64,000 nt of DNA from Telluribacter roseus (GTDB lineage Bacteria > Bacteroidota > Bacteroidia > Cytophagales > Spirosomataceae), in NCBI RefSeq assembly GCF_017355915.2, contig NZ_JAFEUV020000011.1:124001-188000 (forward strand), read 5' to 3'. The position numbers and the translations under genes were made by a program. The notes under the pieces are model-generated. The model was not told the origin of the DNA. It was given only the letters and a program-made list of their open reading frames with translations, and ran no database searches. Shown here piece after piece: positions 58,301 through 64,000 of the stretch (position 1 is its first letter; each line of letters starts with the position of its first letter).

Positions 58301-58538
58301 TATTCACTCCTGGAAGGCCCGATCCGTTTTCATCGGTTACCCTACCGGTGACCGTTATATCCTCCGCGTTGAGCCCGGCTCCCGTTACTCTAAGGTTGAT
58401 AGTGCCGGACGAGGCTACTTTGGGGGTGTCATCAGATGCCAGGGTGTAGCCCGAGAGTACGACCGTACAGACTAGCTGTAGGGCCGTCCATCTCATAGCA
58501 GTAACCAATGACGAACCTGTCTGTACATGTTCTTTCAT
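55374..58538 (-). CDS. SusC/RagA-family TonB-dependent transporter
   Basis: 1054 residues: an N-terminal signal (about 1-35), a short extra stretch, carboxypeptidase-regulatory-like domain (about 60-135; GSGLPGVNILVKGTQRGV), plug (LNEVVVVGYGEQKKSNITGS near 137, then VRIRGVGAINNSNPLYIIDG), and barrel. It imports oligosaccharide with its SusD partner. It is the first gene of the minus-strand alpha-galactoside locus; an AraC regulator lies divergently upstream. No STN domain was recognised. Confidence 0.95.
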   Translation of the reverse strand: MKEHVQTGSSLVTAMRWTALQLVCTVVLSGYTLASDDTPKVASSGTINLRVTGAGLNAEDITVTGRVTDENGSGLPGVNILVKGTQRGVITGSEGTYTISAPNNGTLIFSYIGYVTQEVLVSNRSQINVTLDADNKTLNEVVVVGYGEQKKSNITGSISSLKGAEIARVQSPSFDNALQGKVPGVYVTSNGGQPGGGISVRIRGVGAINNSNPLYIIDGVQRDPGSNENANALANINPNDIESIDILKDAASTAIYGARAANGVVLITTKRGTTGKPQVSYSTYYGLQNPSRKMPRPMNAMEFAQNMNAAFTAAGQNAPFPDPQSLGEGTDWLSAGTKQGTITDHQISLAGGSARNKYYISANYFRNNGMMLKTHFERMSIRINTDNQINDKIKVGNSFMFSRIDRRDNGAGNRGFIHGAFTDLYQALPTMPVYNEDGTFAGPTDARLERRENFIAQVLRPKVLNESYDVIGNLYAEYEPIKNLRFRTSFSTNFMFGNDYRFDPIWSYGLINSGGLTNLSVGNSISRQWIWENTLFYNKSFGKHNIGALVGTTALDLSYRGNFQSGRYDTDAFTEINSQSMKSINTSTGSSEESLASVFGRLTYDFNDKYLLTMNIRRDGSSKFGPNKKFGVFPSISAGWRISEEAFFPKTTFLDNLKIRAGYGQVGSDAIGNFRYLARVQSGYNYAFGNQSAITSLGAALGDLGNPDIKWETVSEYNTGIEASFLNGAISFSAEYFNRTRTDMLLTLDLPGVSGLSTVTENTGEFRNKGFEFSMDYRKGQGEFKYSINANLTTFNNRVISLGARGDIFPFNYSGSGGSTLIRVGQPLGVFYGLVTEGLFQNQDEVDAANGIDGNPETPYQVARTGPGDFKYKDLNGDGRITDADKTIIGDPNPKFTFGLGGNFSYKRFDLNLQFFGVQGNDIFNVARSILESSGRAFNKSSTVVNAWSGPGTSNTIPRPIITDPNSNTRLGSHLIEDGSYVRLRNIQLGYTIPVKAVQSLQVYLAVQNAFIWTKFSGIDPEVGLDSNNSAIAGVYQDLYPQARTTSLGVRCNF

Positions 58539-58633
58539 ACGTTTTTACTGTTTAGATAATGGTAAAGGTGTAGGTGGATTGGCACTAGTGTATTTTCTTA
58601 GACATCTACTGTTCCGCTTCAATTATGACAATG

Positions 58634-58645
58634 GTATGATCATAC
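58634..58645. promoter_or_regulatory. Perfect palindrome between susC and araC-type genes
   Basis: GTATGATCATAC is an exact 12-bp palindrome 96 bases ahead of susC and 155 bases ahead of the regulator. It could be a regulator site; AraC proteins more often bind direct repeats, so support is limited. Confidence 0.4.
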
Positions 58646-58799
58646 TGATATTCAGTCTTTTCATCATGCTGTTGTATCCAATCGTATACGTAAAACAATG
58701 GAAAAAACCGATGGAGTAGTTTAATTAGATTAGCCTCTTTTGATATTATATTAACATGAAATTGGCTTTATCGGATATCAACTCATTTAATTGGTCGGT

Positions 58800-59669
58800 A
58801 TGAAACCTCAATTACTTAAAGTACCCGTAGCCACCGAATGCTCCTTCAGCGTGCGTCAGGATGTGGTGCAGTACTTCTATAATAAATGGCACTATCACCC
58901 TGAGATAGAACTGGTGTACATAGAAGAAGGAAGAGGGACTCAGTTCATAGGTAACAGCATCCAGAATTTTGAAGCGGGTGACATACTAGTGATCGGTTCC
59001 AATCTGCCGCATTACTGGCGCTGCAATCAGGAATATTTTGAACGGGATGATTTGGTAGCCAAAGCCACTGTTGTGCATTTTCAGGAGTGCTTCTGGGGAA
59101 GTACCTTTTTGAAACTCCCTGAAAACCGACGGATCTATCACCTCATCGAGCAATCCAAACGAGGCATTCGGTTAAATGGGCGGGTAAAAGAGAAGATTAA
59201 ATACCTATTGAAGCAACTGCTAGTGGAAACGGGTTCCAGCAGGATTATATTGCTGCTGCAGATCCTGACTGACATCGCTCACTCGGAAGATCTTGAGTAC
59301 CTGTCTAATGTCGATTACCCCAGGTACTTCGATGAGACCGACACCGAGCGTATTAATAAAATATACACCTACTCACTGGCTAATTTCCAGCGGAAGGTCA
59401 CCCTGGAAGAAATAGCGGCGGTAGCTCATATGAGCCCCAACTCATTTTGTCGCTATTTCAAATCCCGGACTGGCAAAGCCTACTTCCAGTTTTTGCTGGA
59501 GCTACGGGTGAACAATGCCTGCAAACTCCTGGTGGAAGAAAAGCTCAGTATAGCTCAAGTGTGCTTTGAGAGTGGTTTCAACCAGTTTTCTGGCTTTAAC
59601 AGGTACTTTAAGCAGATCACTGGCAAAAGTCCAACCCAGTACCAGCGATCATTTGTAAAAGGGGTTTGA
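58800..59669 (+). CDS. AraC-family transcriptional regulator with cupin sensor domain
   Basis: 289 residues: an N-terminal cupin (about 20-100; YHPEIELVYIEEG, and DILVIGSNLPHYW) that should bind a small sugar, and the C-terminal AraC double helix-turn-helix (about 190-287; EIAAVAHMSPNSFCRYFK and IAQVCFESGFNQFSGFNRYFKQ). ATG 58800 is preferred to a TTG at 58791. It is divergent to the SusC gene and probably activates the alpha-galactoside locus. It converges with the VOC gene. Confidence 0.93.
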   Translation: MKPQLLKVPVATECSFSVRQDVVQYFYNKWHYHPEIELVYIEEGRGTQFIGNSIQNFEAGDILVIGSNLPHYWRCNQEYFERDDLVAKATVVHFQECFWGSTFLKLPENRRIYHLIEQSKRGIRLNGRVKEKIKYLLKQLLVETGSSRIILLLQILTDIAHSEDLEYLSNVDYPRYFDETDTERINKIYTYSLANFQRKVTLEEIAAVAHMSPNSFCRYFKSRTGKAYFQFLLELRVNNACKLLVEEKLSIAQVCFESGFNQFSGFNRYFKQITGKSPTQYQRSFVKGV

Positions 59670-59690
59670 ACTCCAGTACCGGAACAGGTA

Positions 59691-60089
59691 CTACAACCCT
59701 CTCCTTTCCAGAATCTGAATCATATTGCCATCCGGGTCCATGGCGCTTCTTACCTTGCCGCCACCGATGGCTTCTACTACCTCACCGGTCCATACTACGC
59801 CTTTGGTATCCAGGTAGGCAATCGCATCCGCAATACTGGCAACGCGAAAGGCCACGTGTGACCAGCCGGGGGTCCAGGTGGTGCGCTCGGGGCGTTGGGT
59901 ACTATCTCTGGGCATGACTTCCAGCAGCGTACCATCCGGGGCTTTGAGCATCCATACGGGCTTGGGGTCGTGGTACCACTTCTGGTAGCCAAGTACCTCG
60001 CAGTACCAGTTGGCCAGTGCTTCCACATCCTCGGCGGCTACGGCCGGGTGATCTACTCCCAGGAAATCCAGTTTAAGCGTATTCTGCAT
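59691..60089 (-). CDS. VOC-superfamily (glyoxalase/dioxygenase-like) protein
   Basis: 132 residues with two beta-alpha-beta-beta-beta modules. Possible metal ligands are His14 (LGVDHPAV), Glu57 (LLEVMP) and His78 (WSHVAFRV); the fourth usual Glu is replaced by Gln125 in NMIQILE. The family ranges from glyoxalase to epimerase and antibiotic-binding proteins, and its role here is unknown. Its start is 21 bases upstream of the helicase stop region, on the same strand. Confidence 0.85.
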   Translation of the reverse strand: MQNTLKLDFLGVDHPAVAAEDVEALANWYCEVLGYQKWYHDPKPVWMLKAPDGTLLEVMPRDSTQRPERTTWTPGWSHVAFRVASIADAIAYLDTKGVVWTGEVVEAIGGGKVRSAMDPDGNMIQILERRGL

Positions 60090-60125
60090 ATTTCTGTTTA
60101 GTGATTAGTCCGCGCAATATAGCAG

Positions 60126-63068
60126 TTACCCGTTCATCAAGCCTAATAAATCCTCTTTTGTAAGCGATTTAAAGAAGCTTTCATCGGTACTGATCAGGTC
60201 CATGGTCAGCCTGGCTTTATTCTGCTGCATCTGCATGATTTTCTCTTCCACCGTATCCGGACAGATCAGCCTTACGGCAATGACATTCTTCTCCTGACCT
60301 ATGCGGTAGATCCGGTCGATGGCCTGATTCTCTACCGCAGGGTTCCACCACGGATCCACCAGAAACACATAATCGGCGGCCGTCAAGTTTAGACCCGTAC
60401 CACCAGCTTTCAGGCTGATCAGAAACACCCGTGTCTCTTCGTCCTGCTGAAACTGTTCGATCACCTCTGACCGGTTGCGGGTACTACCCGTCAGGTAAGC
60501 GTGCTTGATTTTCTCCTTGTTCAACTCCTTCCTGATCAGGTCCAGCATAGACACGAACTGGGAGAATACGAGTACCTTGTGTGCTCGTGAAATACCCCTC
60601 AGCTGATCCAGCAGCCGCTCAATTTTGGAAGAGGTGTCTCCATGTATTTTTTCGTCATTGAGCAGCAGGGGTGAGTTACAGATCTGCCGGAGCTTGGTAA
60701 TGCCCCGCAACACGTGCATTCCGTTTTTGGTTATCTCATCTTCGTTGGTTGCTGAGATGTAGTCCCTGAACTCCCGCTCGTAGGCATCGTACACCTTACG
60801 CTGCTCGGCCCCCAGTTCACAGTATAGTACTACCTCCGTTTTATCTGGCAGCTCGCTGGCTACTTCTTTCTTGGTTCTTCTGAGTACAAAAGGTTTTATC
60901 AGATCCTGTAGGGCCTCGGCACTCCGCTTCTCCTTGAAGCGGTCGATGGGGATAGCGTAGGTATTTTTGAAATAGGTCCGAGTACCCAGCAGGCCCGGGC
61001 AGGCAAACGACAGCTGCGCGTAGATGTCAAACGTGTTGTTCTCAATAGGGGTACCTGATATAGCAATCCGGTTACGGGATTGGAGCAAACGGGCGGCTTT
61101 GTACCGCTGGGAGGAGATATTCTTGATGTTCTGAGACTCATCCAGAAAAACGTAACTGAACTCGTACCCTTTCAAAAAGGTAACATCCGAAATAAGGGTA
61201 CCATAGGAGGTAATGACAACATCGTATTCATCAAATGCCTTGGTATTTTTGGCCCGGTTTAATCCGTGCAGTACCAGTACCTTTAAGGAGGGGGCAAACC
61301 TGCTGATCTCCTCCTCCCAGTTATGAATGAGCGAAGTAGGTACTACCAGCAAGTGGGTAGCCCTGCCATATTTCTCACGAAGGTGTAGCATGAAGGCTAT
61401 GATCTGTACAGTTTTTCCCAGACCCATATCATCCGCCAGGCATCCTCCAAAACCAAAACTATCCAGGAAGTTTAGCCAACTTAATCCCTGCCACTGGTAA
61501 GGCCGCAGGGTAGCTTTAAGATCCTTGGGCAGGGGTACAAGCGCTATGGATGTAAAGTTCGAAAGCTTTGACTTGTATTGGTTGATTTCTTCCCTGACCT
61601 GCTGGTCCACCATATGGGCCTCAAACAAATTTTCTACGGCAGTGAAATTAGTCTTTGGTATATGAATAGCCTCTTCAGTCAGCTCGCCGCTGGCAAAATA
61701 GGCTTCCAGCTTACTGAGCCACTCTTCCGGCAGAATGCCCAGGGTACCATCATCCAGCTGGACAAACTTCGACTTGTTCTTTACCGACTTGTGCAACTGC
61801 TTCAGGGAAGCCTTCTTGCGGCCAAAGCGTACATCCACCAGGGCATTGAACCAGTTTAGGCCGCTGGCAATGTAGATGCTCACTTTTGCTTTGTGAGGAT
61901 TCAGCTTGTTGCCTTTCAGTTCGTTAAATCCAAGTACGGTGATACGGGCAGCCGTCCACTCCTCAAAAGCATCCAGAAACCAGCTTTCGTCCAGGAACCG
62001 GGTCTTGTGCAGGTAGAAGTACTGGAGCGGATTTTCCATCTGCTCCCAGAAATCAGGGTGCTGCTGGATCAGCAGGGCGATGAATTCGTCCTCTGCCCGA
62101 CCATCCCGGGTCACTCCGAATAGATTCCCTCTGATGTCCTGGGTGTAGATCTGCCGCTTGGTCAGGACAGGAATATCAATGTCGCCGTACCGCATCACCG
62201 GATTGATCAGTACATACTCACCCAGATCGGACAGGTAAATAAACTTTTCCGGCGACTGATCGAATCCTCCCCCCTTCAACTGTGCTTTGGTTGCTGGTTT
62301 CAGGTACCCGTGGTGTACCTGTACATGGGTTTCCAAATTGGCCAATACCTCTAGCTGAAACTGCAGTAAAGCATCGAGATCTAATTGAATAGCGTTGTCA
62401 TGCCTGATAAAGTAAGTGATGGCATCTATGACGTTGCTGTTCTCAAACAGGTACCAGTTGCTATCAAGTACTAGGAAATGGTCAAATCGGAGGGAGACGC
62501 GGGTCAGGGGACAGTAGGCATCATCCAGCTTCAGGTCACTGTGCACGTGGTAGTATTTCTCACCCAGGCTGATCTGTACCTTAAAATCTACCTGAGGCCG
62601 GCTGAGCTGAACCGGCGACAGAGAGCGGGTGGTGATCTTCTCGGAGACGCTACTATCGTGGAGGTAGAACTCGTACTTCAGGGGATTATGGATGAGTGCT
62701 TTTAGCCCCTCGGCATCAGCTATTGACTTTTCGTAGTAGGTTTGAAACTTGATGATAGCCGCGTAAAACTTCAGCTCTTCGGGGCTCCTGGTATTCCAGA
62801 TCAAGTCCACGGGGTTGACTGGTATAAAAGGAGCCCGCAGTTCGCCCTTATCGCTGAGCTGACAGTCCATGAGCTGCGCGTTGAACAGATCATAGTACTT
62901 ATGCTTCCCAATGACAACGATTCGTTTGGCAGCAGGGGCATCCCCGGATACCCCGCCTTTGGTCGCTAGGTACTTAAGTAGAAACTCCTCATCAGAGGGT
63001 TCTGTACTACCGGTACTACTGGTATTTTTACCCTTTCCGAATGGTTCAAATGGTTGTTTTGGATGCAT
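60126..63068 (-). CDS. SNF2-family DNA-dependent ATPase/helicase-like protein
   Basis: 980 residues. The C-terminal half is a complete SNF2 motor: Walker A near 541-553 (LADDMGLGKTVQIIAF), motif II DESQ near 641 (FLDESQNIKN, where most members have DEAH/DEGH), and the helicase C lobe with AGGTGLNLTAADYV and the arginine-finger motif AIDRIYRIGQEKNV. The N-terminal ~480 residues are specific to this group and have no recognised domain; no SWIM zinc finger was seen. Probably remodels protein-DNA complexes, as bacterial SNF2 proteins do. ATG 63068 is chosen over upstream GTG/TTG codons. Confidence 0.92.
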   Translation of the reverse strand: MHPKQPFEPFGKGKNTSSTGSTEPSDEEFLLKYLATKGGVSGDAPAAKRIVVIGKHKYYDLFNAQLMDCQLSDKGELRAPFIPVNPVDLIWNTRSPEELKFYAAIIKFQTYYEKSIADAEGLKALIHNPLKYEFYLHDSSVSEKITTRSLSPVQLSRPQVDFKVQISLGEKYYHVHSDLKLDDAYCPLTRVSLRFDHFLVLDSNWYLFENSNVIDAITYFIRHDNAIQLDLDALLQFQLEVLANLETHVQVHHGYLKPATKAQLKGGGFDQSPEKFIYLSDLGEYVLINPVMRYGDIDIPVLTKRQIYTQDIRGNLFGVTRDGRAEDEFIALLIQQHPDFWEQMENPLQYFYLHKTRFLDESWFLDAFEEWTAARITVLGFNELKGNKLNPHKAKVSIYIASGLNWFNALVDVRFGRKKASLKQLHKSVKNKSKFVQLDDGTLGILPEEWLSKLEAYFASGELTEEAIHIPKTNFTAVENLFEAHMVDQQVREEINQYKSKLSNFTSIALVPLPKDLKATLRPYQWQGLSWLNFLDSFGFGGCLADDMGLGKTVQIIAFMLHLREKYGRATHLLVVPTSLIHNWEEEISRFAPSLKVLVLHGLNRAKNTKAFDEYDVVITSYGTLISDVTFLKGYEFSYVFLDESQNIKNISSQRYKAARLLQSRNRIAISGTPIENNTFDIYAQLSFACPGLLGTRTYFKNTYAIPIDRFKEKRSAEALQDLIKPFVLRRTKKEVASELPDKTEVVLYCELGAEQRKVYDAYEREFRDYISATNEDEITKNGMHVLRGITKLRQICNSPLLLNDEKIHGDTSSKIERLLDQLRGISRAHKVLVFSQFVSMLDLIRKELNKEKIKHAYLTGSTRNRSEVIEQFQQDEETRVFLISLKAGGTGLNLTAADYVFLVDPWWNPAVENQAIDRIYRIGQEKNVIAVRLICPDTVEEKIMQMQQNKARLTMDLISTDESFFKSLTKEDLLGLMNG

Positions 63069-63168
63069 CAACACGTATCTTTCTTTCAGGTTATACAGAA
63101 CCTGCGCTTAGCTGGACTTCTGATTCTACAAAGTTACTCGCAAACAACCTATCGGTATATGCCTTTAC

Positions 63169-63213
63169 ATGTAATAAAGCTGTACTCATACAAGTAGTAC
63201 AGCTTTATTACAT
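63169..63213. terminator. Perfect 18-bp hairpin between cupredoxin and SNF2 genes
   Basis: Arms 63169-63186 and 63196-63213 are exact reverse complements around a nine-base loop. There is no T run on either side. It lies just after the cupredoxin stop and about 100 bases before the SNF2 start, so it may terminate the former or act as an operator for the latter. Confidence 0.65.
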
Positions 63214-63251
63214 CAATAGGTATTGATCTTAACTGACTGAATAGTACATTA

Positions 63252-63785
63252 TCATTCAGCAACAATAACTCCTTCCAGTAATTTGCCACCTGGGGTACGT
63301 AATCCATGAGCTGGAGTTTCTTTACCATGGAAGCACATCGTACCAATATACTTATAATGACCAGGTCTTGAAGGATTCAGAGTAATAAGCCGTTCTCCGC
63401 TTGCTATCACGGTATGTACTCCAAGATCATCTATATGCAGTGCAATGGCAAAGGGAGATTCATTTTTCACTTTCATCACTACTGGTTTACCGGCTTCTAC
63501 ATGAATCGTCTCTTCCGGATTAAGCATTGTCAAAGTTGGGATTCCGGCGCTGACACCCGTCAGAGCAGTTTTGCTATCCGGTAAAAGGTAGTATAAAAAA
63601 TATACACCAAGTACCACTCCCATAAGCATATATAATGATCTGCCGGCCCACCGGCTGGCTACATGTTCAAAGCCACTTCTGTAGTTGAAGATTAAAGCAA
63701 ACACTCCGGCCACCAGCGTAACAACAATCAAAGCCAGAATGACTGTTGTCAGATAGAAATCAGGACCTCCCGCGGCCGCACCCAT
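63252..63785 (-). CDS. Membrane-anchored cupredoxin-domain protein
   Basis: 177 residues: two N-terminal membrane helices (about 11-33 and 49-67), then a periplasmic cupredoxin fold (about 83-177). Possible copper ligands are His117 (ALHIDDLGVH), Cys151 and His153 in MCFHGKETPAH, with Met150 and His160 nearby. Such domains carry electrons or bind copper at the membrane; the partner is unknown. It lies 16 bases after the stop of the upstream membrane-protein gene, so the two are probably an operon. Confidence 0.85.
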   Translation of the reverse strand: MGAAAGGPDFYLTTVILALIVVTLVAGVFALIFNYRSGFEHVASRWAGRSLYMLMGVVLGVYFLYYLLPDSKTALTGVSAGIPTLTMLNPEETIHVEAGKPVVMKVKNESPFAIALHIDDLGVHTVIASGERLITLNPSRPGHYKYIGTMCFHGKETPAHGLRTPGGKLLEGVIVAE

Positions 63786-63801
63786 TACGTTAAGGATTCG
63801 C

Positions 63802-64000
63802 TCAAAGTTGAAAAAGGATTTCTATTAGAGCAAAAGTAACAGCAAGGATCGGAGTCCATCGCCAGCGGGTAAATAACATTACGAATGCAAACGTAAAGGC
63901 AGAAATGGTAAAGATGATAGGGGGTGAAATGGCAAAGAGTCCCGAAAGTGATACATTGAACACCAGAACGAGCATCCCGATAAAACCAACTCCGATGCCA
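63802..64000 (-). CDS. C-terminus of an integral membrane protein (partial)
   Basis: The minus-strand frame is open from the window edge to TGA (63802-63804) and gives 65 residues, almost all hydrophobic (GVGFIGMLVLVFN, SPPIIFTISAFTFAFVMLFT, ILAVTFALIEILFQL), separated by a short basic loop (TRWRWTP). About three helices. The family cannot be named from this part. It is immediately upstream of and co-oriented with the cupredoxin gene. Confidence 0.75.
   Translation of the reverse strand, partial: GIGVGFIGMLVLVFNVSLSGLFAISPPIIFTISAFTFAFVMLFTRWRWTPILAVTFALIEILFQL

Noticed and set aside
1-64000. Search for defence systems, CRISPR arrays, toxin-antitoxin pairs, rRNA and tRNA
   Set aside because: No convincing candidate; the SNF2 gene has no defence partner, and no cloverleaf-type sequence was recognised by eye.

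Overview
The window reads as chromosomal DNA of a Bacteroidota bacterium, most likely a Cytophagales/Spirosomataceae-type soil or water organism. The evidence is two SusC/SusD pairs, a hybrid two-component regulator of the Bacteroidetes HTCS type, carboxypeptidase-D-regulatory-domain outer-membrane receptors, SPW and HPP membrane proteins, and a Bacteroidetes-type (TAnnTTTG) -7 element. No rRNA or tRNA gene was seen. Genus-level assignment is not possible from the sequence alone.

Layout. 1-2.3 kb: the 3' end of an unidentified gene, then an IS4-type insertion sequence with 19-bp inverted repeats and a frameshifted transposase. 2.3-8 kb: catalase, an SPW-repeat membrane protein, and a MarR regulator whose 3' end overlaps an outer-membrane beta-barrel receptor; a perfect palindrome lies upstream of the MarR gene. 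8.5-12.7 kb: an orphan LytS-type kinase, a small secreted protein, two thioredoxin-fold proteins and a QorB-like quinone oxidoreductase. 13.2-31.4 kb: a sulfated-glycan locus with SusC, SusD, a hybrid sensor/regulator, three sulfatases that all carry the C-x-P-x-R maturation motif, a formylglycine-generating enzyme (FGE) predicted to be a lipoprotein, and a second beta-barrel receptor. No glycosidase lies in this block. 31.4-37.5 kb: a degraded stretch with an integrase remnant carrying 15-bp tandem repeats, a PAS histidine kinase broken twice (one-base G-tract frameshift and an in-frame TAG), and an orphan ECF sigma factor. 37.5-47.9 kb: a GH65 phosphorylase overlapping a PfkB sugar kinase, an intact PAS histidine kinase, a DUF1003 pseudogene, three genes of unknown function and an HPP protein. 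47.9-59.7 kb: an alpha-galactoside locus on the minus strand (SusC, SusD, FG-GAP/ASPIC lipoprotein, GH36 alpha-galactosidase) with a divergent AraC regulator and a leftover sigma-factor C-terminus. 59.7-64 kb: a VOC protein, an SNF2 helicase, a membrane-anchored cupredoxin and the end of a membrane protein.

How the genes work together. The first locus probably imports and desulfates a sulfated sugar: SusC/SusD take it up, the hybrid regulator senses it, and the sulfatases, activated by their linked FGE, remove sulfate. The second locus takes up alpha-galactosides and cleaves galactose. The GH65/PfkB pair suggests phosphorolysis of an alpha-glucoside coupled to phosphorylation of a sugar.

Notable signals are the recurrent gene decay (broken kinase, DUF1003, integrase, sigma factor, transposase), several perfect 16-19 bp hairpins between genes, and an apparent window-wide excess of the tetranucleotide GTAC. 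I did not find a clearly new defence or mobile system. The most unusual functional unit is the glycosidase-free sulfatase/FGE locus.
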